DNA from: Candidatus Woesearchaeota archaeon
Lineage (GTDB): Archaea; Nanobdellota; Nanobdellia; SCGC-AAA011-G17; GW2011-AR17
DNA: 6,625 bases
NCBI GenBank assembly: GCA_016211095.1
Contig: JACQSW010000086.1
Location: forward strand, 1 to 6,625
Direction of reading: 5' to 3'
The notes under the pieces are model-generated. The model made no database searches. It was not told the origin of the DNA and was given only the letters and a program-made list of their open reading frames with translations. A program made the position numbers and the translations under genes. Positions 1 to 5,427 of this stretch are shown in pieces (within the stretch, counting starts at the first letter, position 1; the number at the start of each line of letters is the position of its first letter).

Positions 1-25
1 CTCCAACATAAGCTAAAATTTATTT

Positions 26-36
26 CTTATAAATAT
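26..36 (-). promoter_or_regulatory. Possible TATA box for a gene leaving the window on the left
   Basis: On the minus strand this reads ATATTTATAAG, a good archaeal TATA element. About 20-25 bases downstream on that strand is an ATG at 9-7, followed by only two more codons before the window ends, so the transcript would be nearly leaderless. The motif CAAATTTTCGG at 45-55 lies upstream of the TATA and resembles the sequence near the Lrp-like gene's promoter. Nothing can be said about the gene product. Confidence 0.3.
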
Positions 37-111
37 CTTTGGCACAAATTTTCGGAAATCTTTCGGCAGCATTATTACAAAAAGAAGGCATGCTTAAAGA
101 GAAGAATTGGT

Positions 112-372
112 TCACTCGTTTATTAGTTTGGTAAATATTACGAAAACAGTTGTCAATACGGCAACAATCCCTAATGTAATCGGCCAGAATTTCCATGAAA
201 ACTTAGCCAGCTCTATAAGGAAGCCGCCTATTTGTGTGCCGTAAGAAAAAATTACCCCTAAAGTCCCGAATACCAAGCCAAAAAAAATTGCAAACAAAGG
301 GATAATGATGAACGCCGCTGCCGCTATGGCTAGGAATGTCAGGAAGCTTAGCAATACGTATTCGTATTTCAT
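112..372 (-). CDS. Small integral membrane protein, function unknown
   Basis: An 86-aa, very hydrophobic protein. Three likely membrane segments are visible: residues about 6-24 (alanine- and isoleucine-rich), about 26-44 (phenylalanine- and glycine-rich, possibly continuous with the first through a short turn) and about 62-81. The loop around residues 45-61 carries the few charged or polar residues. No signal peptide cleavage site, cysteine pair or catalytic motif is seen. It is the last gene of the five-gene operon, 10 nt after the stop of the ZIP-like gene. A Shine-Dalgarno-like AGGAGTG lies inside the end of that gene, about 13 nt from the ATG. Its position suggests co-expression with the ZIP-like transporter, perhaps as a partner, but this is inference only. 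I do not recognise the family. Confidence 0.7.
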   Translation of the reverse strand: MKYEYVLLSFLTFLAIAAAAFIIIPLFAIFFGLVFGTLGVIFSYGTQIGGFLIELAKFSWKFWPITLGIVAVLTTVFVIFTKLINE

Positions 373-382
373 TTTTTATTCT

Positions 383-1063
383 TCACACTCCTGAGATGAA
401 GATTAGGGCTATGTTTAGTATTACACCAATTACAAAAAACTTTGTTGAGCCGTCCGCTTTTTCCGGCAGCATGTCCCTAACAACAACGTACAGAATTGCG
501 CCCACACATAAGGCGAAGATTGCGTAAAAAATAGTGGTGAAGCTGATGAGGATTGCTGCTATTATTGCGCCGATGATTGTTGATAGGGAAAGTACTATTT
601 TTGTTGTATATGCCTCGGATTCTTGCTGTATAGCATCTAAAGCCATTGATGATGAAAGCGTGTGCAGGGCTAATGGCAGGAAGACGAGGAATCCTAATTT
701 TGTTTTGGCGGTGTAAATAGCCACTAAAAAGAATCCAATGATAAAATGATCAATAAAGAATCCTACGATGTGAACTTTTTTCAAGTCTTTCATTAGGTGG
801 CTTTTGTTTTTGACGTGTTGATAGAAATATTTTTCCAATAAGTGGAAGATTACGAAGCCAACTAGAAAAAAGAAGAGAATCCCTGTTGAGATTGAAGGTT
901 TTATTATTTCTGGGAATAGCCTCAAAAATATTAATGAAAGGAACAATCCTGAGCTGAAGCTGATTATTTCTGTGTGGAACTTCTCAACAAATCGCCATGA
1001 AATGTGGCTGAAAAAGTGCAATGTGCTTAAGAGGAAAGCAAGGATTAGCGGGGTGATTTCCAT
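383..1063 (-). CDS. ZIP-like polytopic membrane protein, possible metal transporter
   Basis: A 226-aa protein with about seven or eight membrane segments. Several pieces resemble the ZIP (zinc/iron-regulated transporter-like) family: a second helix reading SGLFLSLIFLRLFPE (about 38-52), a helix with IDHFIIGFFL (104-113), one with LPLALHTLSSSMALD (129-143), and a late GAILYVVVRDMLPE stretch followed by a C-terminal helix. In classical ZIPs helices 4 and 5 carry HNxxD and HExxE metal ligands. Here the fourth has D105-H106 without the HN, and the fifth keeps H134 but has Thr and Ser where Glu residues are expected. Transport may therefore be altered or absent. The charged loop near residues 77-97, with several His and Lys, sits where ZIPs have a variable cytoplasmic loop. 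The gene overlaps the kinase gene by 19 nt, and a GGGGAG ribosome-binding site lies about 7 nt before the ATG. The fold assignment rests on motif resemblance. Confidence 0.6.
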   Translation of the reverse strand: MEITPLILAFLLSTLHFFSHISWRFVEKFHTEIISFSSGLFLSLIFLRLFPEIIKPSISTGILFFFLVGFVIFHLLEKYFYQHVKNKSHLMKDLKKVHIVGFFIDHFIIGFFLVAIYTAKTKLGFLVFLPLALHTLSSSMALDAIQQESEAYTTKIVLSLSTIIGAIIAAILISFTTIFYAIFALCVGAILYVVVRDMLPEKADGSTKFFVIGVILNIALIFISGV

Positions 1064-1596
1064 TTTTTGCTCCCCTTTTTTGTTATTTCAACTATTTTCT
1101 GGACAACTCCCTCTATTGTTAAGTTTGAAGTGTCAATAACACAATCATAATTCTTTTTTTCGTAGCAGTTTACACCATAATATTTTTTGTATCTTGCCCC
1201 GTCATTCTCAATTCGCGCATTTATTGATTTTAAAACTTCTTGCTTGTCCTTAAAGTTGTTCTCAGTTGGCCTTGGGTCGTTGAATATCCTTTCAGCAGCA
1301 ACCTCAGGGTTAACGTCCAAATAAATTTTTAACGAATCAGGGATGAAGAAGAAGCTTAGCCTGCCATCAATGATGAAGTTGTCTTCTTCTTTGCCAAGCT
1401 TTTTTTGGTACAAGTCCACTGCTTCGTCAGTGTTTTCTGGCAAGTTGTTGAACTCATCAATTGTTAATCCCCTCTCCTTTGCCATTTTTCTCCTCAAATC
1501 ACCCATGCTGTAATGTTTCATCTTAAGTTTTTGCGCAAGTATCCTTGCAACTACAGTTTTTCCGGAGCCAGGCACTCCGCCGAGGGTTATCTTCAT
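1045..1596 (-). CDS. cmk: Cytidylate kinase, archaeal type
   Basis: A 183-aa P-loop nucleoside monophosphate kinase predicted to phosphorylate CMP/dCMP with ATP in pyrimidine nucleotide synthesis (cytosol). The Walker A loop is GGVPGSGKT at residues 6-14. The next helix and YSMGDLRRKMAKERG (29-43) match the NMP-binding region of archaeal Cmk. FIIDGRLSFFF (74-84) corresponds to the conserved GRL segment, followed by LKIYLDVNPEVAAERI. The C-terminal part has the RY..YYGV and DCVIDTS signatures usual for the family, and the length is normal. The start codon shares ATGA with the stop of the flavoprotein gene, without an obvious Shine-Dalgarno, which points to translational coupling. The last nine residues (GSKKWKSPR) overlap the start of the next gene. 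Another NMP kinase specificity is possible but less likely. Confidence 0.82.
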   Translation of the reverse strand: MKITLGGVPGSGKTVVARILAQKLKMKHYSMGDLRRKMAKERGLTIDEFNNLPENTDEAVDLYQKKLGKEEDNFIIDGRLSFFFIPDSLKIYLDVNPEVAAERIFNDPRPTENNFKDKQEVLKSINARIENDGARYKKYYGVNCYEKKNYDCVIDTSNLTIEGVVQKIVEITKKGSKKWKSPR

Positions 1597-2525
1597 TTTT
1601 TTGCCGTATGAGATTGTTTCATCAGATAATTATATGCGGTTGTTGCTGCTATAGCTCCGTCAGAGGCAGCTACTACCAGCTGTTTTAGGAATCTTGGGAC
1701 TATGTCGCCTGCGGCGTAAACACCTGGAATGTTTGTTTCCATTTGCGGGGTAACTGTTACGTGGCTATTTTCATCTATTGCGACTCCTAGCTGTTTGGCA
1801 AGGAAGGTTGATGGCACTGCCCCTATTTCAACAAATAATCCGTCGATATCCAATGTTTTGCCGCTGTTGAGCTTGATTTTTTTAAGGAATTTTTCGCCTG
1901 AAACCTCAACAACATTTGTTTTGTAAAGAATCTCCACATTCTTTTTTGTTAAGAGGTGATCAATTGCTATTGGCTCGGCTTTGAATTTTTCTCCGCGCAG
2001 AAGCAGGTATATCTTTGTTGCGTATTTGCTTAGGAGGAGGGCTGCTTGGACTGCGGAGTCCCCGCCGCCGACAACTGCCACAGTTTTATTTTTTGAGAGG
2101 GGCGCGTCGCATGTGTAACAATAGCTTATTCCTTTTCCGTTTACAAACTTTTCTTCCCCTAGCAGGTCAAGCTTTCTTCTTTGCGTGCCTACAGCGATAA
2201 TGAGCGTTTTTGAATTGTAAACTTTGCCTTTCTTTGTGGTTAGGCTGAAGTGGTTATCATTTTTTTCTGCCCTGCCAACCTCATCTTCTACTAAGTCCAC
2301 CTCAAATTTTTTTAGGTGATCGACAAATTTTTTCATTAAGTCAATGCCTGCTATTTGTGGAAAGCCTGGGTAGTTTTCTATGTTGTGCGCTTCCATGGCT
2401 ACGCCGCCAAACTCTTTTGTTATTAGTATAGTTTTTAGCTTGTATCTTGCTGCGTAGATGGCTGCAGTTATCCCTGCTGCCCCGCCCCCAATTATGGCTA
2501 AGTCGTAAAGTTGTTCTTTGCTCAT
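1593..2525 (-). CDS. trxB: Thioredoxin-reductase-like flavoprotein
   Basis: A 310-aa cytosolic FAD-dependent disulfide reductase of the low-molecular-weight TrxB class. The FAD-binding motif GGGAAG is at residues 13-18, the ENYPGF segment at 50-55, the redox-active Cys pair C136-Y-T-C139 follows GISY, the second nucleotide-binding motif GGGDSA is at 153-158, and the flavin-contacting AAGDI is at 271-275. Length and domain order are normal. The region that reads HRRxxxR in NADPH-specific enzymes is LLRGEKFK here (175-182), so the electron donor may not be NADPH. The gene overlaps the glutaredoxin gene by an ATGA and likely reduces that protein, or another small thiol protein. No separate ribosome-binding site is seen, so translation is probably coupled. 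The TrxB-family assignment is firm; the donor and partner are inferred. Confidence 0.9.
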   Translation of the reverse strand: MSKEQLYDLAIIGGGAAGITAAIYAARYKLKTILITKEFGGVAMEAHNIENYPGFPQIAGIDLMKKFVDHLKKFEVDLVEDEVGRAEKNDNHFSLTTKKGKVYNSKTLIIAVGTQRRKLDLLGEEKFVNGKGISYCYTCDAPLSKNKTVAVVGGGDSAVQAALLLSKYATKIYLLLRGEKFKAEPIAIDHLLTKKNVEILYKTNVVEVSGEKFLKKIKLNSGKTLDIDGLFVEIGAVPSTFLAKQLGVAIDENSHVTVTPQMETNIPGVYAAGDIVPRFLKQLVVAASDGAIAATTAYNYLMKQSHTAKK

Positions 2526-2770
2526 TTTATGTTCAGCGCTTTTTTTATTGCTTCTTTGTCGAAGCCGACTATGATTTGTTTGCCTATCTCTATTACTGGG
2601 ACGCCCATTTGCCCGCTTTTTTCTACCATTTCCTCGGCTGCTTTCCTGTTTTCTGATACGTCTATGTTTTCAAATTTTATGTTGTGCTCTTTTAAGAAGT
2701 CTTTGGCCATAACACAATAAGTGCATGTTGGCGTGGAATAAACTACCACTTTTTGTTTTTTTTCTGCCAT
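2522..2770 (-). CDS. Glutaredoxin-like thiol protein, YruB type
   Basis: An 82-aa thioredoxin-fold protein with an N-terminal strand VVVYSTP, active site C16-T-Y-C19, a helix, then GQMGVPVIEIG containing the cis-proline (P58), and a final FDKEAIKKAL helix. This pattern and length match the short YruB/NrdH-like glutaredoxin group, which exchanges electrons with protein disulfides in the cytosol. It is the first gene of the operon, and its stop overlaps the start of the flavoprotein gene (ATGA), a layout expected for a reductase and its small thiol substrate. A run of six G (reading AGGGGGGAT on the minus strand, 2777-2785) about 8 nt before the ATG likely serves as ribosome-binding site. The preceding 84-nt gap carries candidate TATA elements, so transcription probably starts here. 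Confidence 0.88.
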   Translation of the reverse strand: MAEKKQKVVVYSTPTCTYCVMAKDFLKEHNIKFENIDVSENRKAAEEMVEKSGQMGVPVIEIGKQIIVGFDKEAIKKALNIK

Positions 2771-2776
2771 AAATAA

Positions 2777-2785
2777 ATCCCCCCT
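2777..2785 (-). promoter_or_regulatory. Ribosome-binding site of the glutaredoxin gene
   Basis: AGGGGGGAT on the minus strand, ending about 6 nt before the ATG at 2770. It is more G-rich than the GGAGG used at 3973-3977 and 6160-6164. Its inner part overlaps the CCCTAA (plus strand) half of an inverted repeat with TTAGGG at 2796-2801, so a repressor or hairpin there could also affect translation. Confidence 0.5.
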
Positions 2786-2794
2786 AATGAATTA

Positions 2795-2828
2795 TTTAGG
2801 GTTATTATAAGAATTTAGGGTATTATAA
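2795..2828 (-). promoter_or_regulatory. Duplicated TATA-containing motif, operon promoter
   Basis: Two near-identical units stand in tandem: 2795-2810 and 2814-2828 (minus strand TTATAATAACCCTAAA and TTATAATACCCTAAA), start-to-start 19 bp apart. Each contains a possible TATA element (the distal one extended as CTTTATAATA, 2821-2830). The distal unit would place the start site near 2796, leaving a leader of about 25 nt with the G-rich ribosome-binding site. A TTAGGG/CCCTAA inverted repeat (2782-2787 with 2796-2801) overlaps it. The duplication may be two promoters or a promoter plus a regulator site. Confidence 0.5.
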
Positions 2829-2854
2829 AGTTTATCCTGCACTTTTTTTAATGG

Positions 2855-3862
2855 TTAATTTATTTCTAAATTGTCTACCATGTAGGTGTATTTGTATTCT
2901 TCGTAGGCCATTAAGGTTTCGTAGTTTTTGATGTTTTCTGCGTATGCGTTTCTTAGGTCGATGAGTGTTGTGTGGAGGCCTTCTGGCGTGGTTGTGCAGA
3001 CGTAAAGTATGGTGTTGTATTTGCCTATAGTTTTCACTGCCCAGAGTATGTTTTGGTTTGTGTTTAGGAATTGCTTGAATGATGCTTCTTTTTGTTCGTC
3101 CATGTTTTGCAGTTTTAGGAGCACGGCGTACATGTTGTAGCCTAAGCTTGTGTAGTTGATGACAGGTATGAATCCGCCTATTATCCCTGCTTTGAGCATC
3201 TTTTTCATCCTGTAAGATACTGCGTCCACTGAGACTTTTATTTTGTCTGCTATGCTGTAGAGTGGTATGGTTGCTTTGTCCCCTATTATTTTTAGGATTT
3301 CTAAGTCTTTTTTGTCGATTTTGGTTTGTTCACTCTTTGCTAATGTTTTTTTGGTTGGCTCTTTGTAGAAGCTTTGCGGCAGGGAGAAGGCTGCGTAGCC
3401 TTTAGTTATTATTAGTATTTCGTAGTCTTGCAGGTAAGCGCTTGAGTCGTTGATTATTTGGTTGAGTATTTTGTCGAATTCTTGCAGGCTTTTTGCCGCT
3501 ATGGCTATCTCAAAGTCGTATTGGCCGCTGAATTTTATCACTGCCCTAACAAAGGGGTAAGTTGTGAATTGCTTGATCAGCTTTTCTTCAATCTCCTTTT
3601 TCGGCTTGTTCAGGGTTAGGAAGATATGGTATGAGTTGTAGCCGAATTTGGATAGGTCCACCAGTGTTCGGTATCCCTGGATTACTCCCTGCTGTTCTAG
3701 CCTTTGTATCCTGTATTTTATTGCGTCGTTGCTTAGGCCGACTTTTTTGGCTATTTCTGTGTAGGCTTGCCGCGAGTTTTGCGCCAGCTGCCACAATATT
3801 TTTTTGTCCTTCAAATCAATCTTTACTTTTTCCTTTGCCTCTCTTTGCTGCTGAAATCTCAT
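2855..3862 (-). CDS. Double Lrp/AsnC-family transcriptional regulator
   Basis: A 335-aa protein made of two Lrp-like units in tandem. Unit one: winged helix-turn-helix at residues 16-64 (DLKDKKILWQLAQNSRQ..., recognition helix SNDAIKYRIQRLEQQGVI), then a RAM-like alpha/beta ligand domain at about 65-155 with the GQYDFEIAIAAKS signature. Unit two: helix-turn-helix at 182-231 (DKKDLEILKIIGD..., SVDAVSYRMKKMLKAGII) and a second alpha/beta domain at about 232-330 with GKYNTILYVCTT. Single Lrp proteins are about 150 aa, so this is a fused duplication, with a lysine-rich linker around 166-181. It would bind DNA in the cytoplasm and probably sense a small ligand, which is unknown. It is divergent from the metallo-hydrolase gene and upstream of the redox operon, both plausible targets. 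No Shine-Dalgarno precedes the ATG and the TATA lies about 25 nt away, so the mRNA is probably leaderless. Confidence 0.88.
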   Translation of the reverse strand: MRFQQQREAKEKVKIDLKDKKILWQLAQNSRQAYTEIAKKVGLSNDAIKYRIQRLEQQGVIQGYRTLVDLSKFGYNSYHIFLTLNKPKKEIEEKLIKQFTTYPFVRAVIKFSGQYDFEIAIAAKSLQEFDKILNQIINDSSAYLQDYEILIITKGYAAFSLPQSFYKEPTKKTLAKSEQTKIDKKDLEILKIIGDKATIPLYSIADKIKVSVDAVSYRMKKMLKAGIIGGFIPVINYTSLGYNMYAVLLKLQNMDEQKEASFKQFLNTNQNILWAVKTIGKYNTILYVCTTTPEGLHTTLIDLRNAYAENIKNYETLMAYEEYKYTYMVDNLEIN

Positions 3863-3886
3863 ATTTTTATGATAAACCGCATTAAT

Positions 3887-3901
3887 TATTTAAATTTTTC
3901 G
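3887..3901 (-). promoter_or_regulatory. BRE/TATA promoter of the Lrp-like gene
   Basis: On the minus strand this reads CGAAAAATTTAAATA: a BRE-like CGAAAAA followed by the TATA element TTTAAATA (3887-3894). The TATA centre is about 28 nt from the ATG, so transcription would begin within a few bases of the start codon (leaderless). Confidence 0.6.
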
Positions 3902-3918
3902 GAAAATTTGCAATTTTC
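3892..3918. promoter_or_regulatory. Overlapping palindromes, candidate Lrp-type operator
   Basis: GAAAATT-TGC-AATTTTC (3902-3918) is a perfect 17-bp palindrome with 7-bp arms. It overlaps a second one, AAATTTT-TCGG-AAAATTT (3892-3909, perfect 7-bp arms), which covers the BRE of the Lrp-like promoter. AT-rich palindromes of 13-17 bp are typical sites of archaeal Lrp/AsnC proteins. The site lies between two divergent promoters, so it could control the regulator gene itself and the hydrolase gene. Confidence 0.55.
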
Positions 3919-3927
3919 ATCAGGAAT

Positions 3928-3940
3928 CTTTTAATATAAG
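3928..3940 (+). promoter_or_regulatory. TATA promoter of the metallo-hydrolase gene
   Basis: CTTTTAATATAAG fits an archaeal TATA element and predicts a start site around 3957-3963. This leaves a leader of about 25-30 nt to the chosen ATG at 3988, containing GGAGG at 3973-3977. The 17-bp palindrome ends about 10 bp upstream. Confidence 0.5.
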
Positions 3941-3972
3941 CTGCCCCCTAATTATTGTTAAATATGATTGAT

Positions 3973-3977
3973 GGAGG
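3973..3977 (+). promoter_or_regulatory. Ribosome-binding site that decides the hydrolase start
   Basis: GGAGG with 10 nt to ATG 3988. It lies downstream of the alternative starts TTG 3955 and ATG 3964, so it can only serve 3988. Family members also begin just before YGVRGSTP, which agrees. Confidence 0.65.
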
Positions 3978-3987
3978 CAAACAAAAA

Positions 3988-4872
3988 ATGATAATCAAAA
4001 CATACGGCGTCAGGGGAAGCACCCCAACACCTGACCAGCAAAACATGAAATTTGGGGGCCACACAGCCAGCTACACAATAAAAACGCCCGCCAACAGCCT
4101 AATCTTTTTGGATGCGGGAAGCGGGCTAAGGAACGCTGCGAACAAAGAGCTAAGCGGCGAGGTGGAAAGGATATTTTTGGTGTTAAGCCACACGCATGCA
4201 GACCACACAATGGGCTTGGGCATGTCGCAGCTGCCTTACATAAGCTACAACCCAAAATTCAAAAACAAAAAGGTAAGCCTTGTTGGGCCGAAAAAAACGC
4301 TTGAGGGATTAACCCAATTTTACAGCGAGCAGGTATGGCCTGTGACGCCGAATGAAAAGGAAATGCCTGGACTGGATTACAAGGTAGAAGAGATTGAAGA
4401 AGGCAGCCTGAAGATTGATGAGAAAACAACAATGCAGGTTATGCGGGGCAATCACCCAAGAGACGGTGTGAACCTCTACAGGATTAACAGTGAAAAGGGA
4501 AGCGTTGTTTACGCGACTGACTGCGAGTTTGATTACGGCCAAGACAAAAAACCCTTAGAAGGCAAGGATGCGTTAACCAAGAAGTATGTTGAATTCATAG
4601 CCAAGGCTGATGTTTTGATAGCTGAAGCCCAGTACACCAAAGAAGCATACGATAAAGGCGCAGTGCATGGCTGGGGGCACAGCTATGTTGAACAGATTGC
4701 TGACTTGGCTAGCCTTGGCTGGGTAAAAAAGTTAGTTGTTACCCACCACGACCCTGCAAATGATGACGAGAAACTTTTAAAAATGGAAAAGGAAGCAAGG
4801 GACTACTGCAAAAGCAAGGGCTATTCCTTAGAGGTCGAATTTGCCAGGGAAGGCTTAGAGTACAAACTTTAA
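3988..4872 (+). CDS. Metallo-beta-lactamase-fold hydrolase
   Basis: A 294-aa protein from ATG 3988. It belongs to the MBL-fold group that begins with (F/Y)GVRGSTP and ends with a GWGHS...HHDP signature, related to the PhnP/phosphodiesterase-like hydrolases. The N-terminus YGVRGSTPTP (6-15), GGHT (23-26) and LDAGSGLR (41-48) fit. The metal-site motif is H68-T-H70-A-D72-H73, with further likely ligands H156, D178 (ATDCE), and H231 or H253/H254 (GWGHS, THHDP). All expected metal ligands appear present, so it should be an active dinuclear metal hydrolase, probably cytosolic as no signal peptide is seen. The substrate cannot be read from the sequence; a phosphodiester or cyclic nucleotide is a guess from the family. 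It stands alone on the plus strand, divergent from the double Lrp-like regulator that may control it. An upstream start at 3964 would add eight residues and would be nearly leaderless. Confidence 0.87.
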   Translation: MIIKTYGVRGSTPTPDQQNMKFGGHTASYTIKTPANSLIFLDAGSGLRNAANKELSGEVERIFLVLSHTHADHTMGLGMSQLPYISYNPKFKNKKVSLVGPKKTLEGLTQFYSEQVWPVTPNEKEMPGLDYKVEEIEEGSLKIDEKTTMQVMRGNHPRDGVNLYRINSEKGSVVYATDCEFDYGQDKKPLEGKDALTKKYVEFIAKADVLIAEAQYTKEAYDKGAVHGWGHSYVEQIADLASLGWVKKLVVTHHDPANDDEKLLKMEKEARDYCKSKGYSLEVEFAREGLEYKL

Positions 4873-4880
4873 TTCTGTAC

Positions 4881-4896
4881 TTTTTTTTAGTTTTTT
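4881..4896 (+). terminator. T-rich terminator after the hydrolase gene
   Basis: Runs of eight T (4881-4888) and six T (4891-4896), separated by AG, begin 8 nt after the stop codon. Poly-T tracts without a required hairpin are the usual archaeal termination signal. The first 37-nt repeat starts directly after the second T run. Confidence 0.6.
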
Positions 4897-4933
4897 ATGT
4901 TGTTCTAGCTGCTGCCTTTTTTGGCGGTAGAAA
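4897..4933 (+). repeat. 37-nt direct repeat, left copy
   Basis: Identical base for base to 6082-6118. It starts ATGTTGTTCTAGC and ends GGCGGTAGAAA; the match stops exactly at both ends (T versus A before, A versus C after). Within it CTGCTGCC, a six-T loop and GGCGGTAG could form an 8-bp RNA stem with two G-U pairs when the plus strand is transcribed. This copy lies between the hydrolase terminator and the 3' end of the HEPN gene. The rest of the 124-nt gap (4934-4996) shows no clear element. Confidence 0.9.
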
Positions 4934-4996
4934 AGCTGTAAGCTGACATTGAACATTCACTTTTGAGAGATCTACGATAACAGAGTTTTTTCTCCA

Positions 4997-5425
4997 CTAC
5001 ATTACTTTAGGGGGTTCTTTGAGTCGGTTAATTATGTTTTTGAACTCCAATTCATTTCGTTCCAAGTAATCTTTTTGAATGTTCAAACCTCTGTAATTTA
5101 TGTCGTTTCTTACTCGGCGTAATTCATCTATTTTCTGAATTTCAAAATCAAAATCTTTCATCTTTTCTTTAAGATAAGCAATAAGACAGAGGTGATTAGT
5201 GCAATTATAACCATTCTTGTAGAGATGTGCAAAAATAAGCTCTTTAATGATGTCGTAGTAGGCTTCTACTTTGAGAACATTGAATTCGCCAGAAATCTTT
5301 TTGTCCCAGAATTTCAAGCGTAAGATCGCAATTTGAAGCATTTGATTAGCTCTTTCTTCATCAGGAACAGTTTTAGTAATAATTTTCCCATCAACACATT
5401 CTTTCCAGCTCATTTCGTTTGCCAT
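4997..5425 (-). CDS. HEPN-domain protein, probable toxin partner
   Basis: A 142-aa helical protein placed directly after a minimal nucleotidyltransferase gene (2-nt gap). Residues about 51-85 (VEAYYDIIKELIFAHLYKNGYNCTNH...LIAYL) match the long helices of HEPN domains. LRRVRNDINYRG (102-113) occupies the place of the RX4-6H motif that forms the RNase site of HEPN toxins. R106 and N107 are present, but the expected His is Tyr111. In HEPN/MNT pairs the HEPN protein is usually a ribonuclease toxin and the MNT protein its antitoxin, in HepT/MntA by AMPylating a tyrosine near this motif. Here the Tyr may mark an inactive or differently working HEPN, or a family-wide variant. A strong ribosome-binding site GGAGGT lies 5 nt before the ATG, inside the last codons of the MNT gene. 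The gene is clearly AT-richer than the hydrolase gene beside it. Confidence 0.75.
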   Translation of the reverse strand: MANEMSWKECVDGKIITKTVPDEERANQMLQIAILRLKFWDKKISGEFNVLKVEAYYDIIKELIFAHLYKNGYNCTNHLCLIAYLKEKMKDFDFEIQKIDELRRVRNDINYRGLNIQKDYLERNELEFKNIINRLKEPPKVM

Positions 5426-5427
5426 GA

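Noticed and set aside
79..83. Terminator of the five-gene operon (T5 on the minus strand)
   Set aside because: Five T are too few to call with confidence; it may still contribute to termination.
19..90. A 23-aa minus-strand ORF with two Cys (MPSFCNN...) after the small membrane protein gene
   Set aside because: Too short, no ribosome-binding site, and no recognised motif; 1-111 otherwise shows only the possible promoter.
3631..3885. Plus-strand 84-aa ORF, hydrophobic and Cys-rich
   Set aside because: It lies wholly opposite the Lrp-like gene, whose two domains are well supported; no promoter or ribosome-binding site fits it.
3955..3987. Upstream starts (TTG 3955, ATG 3964) for the metallo-hydrolase
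   Set aside because: The GGAGG at 3973-3977 lies downstream of both and the family N-terminus begins just before YGVRGSTP, so ATG 3988 is preferred; a near-leaderless start at 3964 is not fully excluded.
4981..4994. Hairpin GAG-T6-CTC as terminator of the HEPN gene
   Set aside because: The T run is on the plus strand, whereas the HEPN gene is transcribed from the minus strand, and the stem is only three to four pairs.
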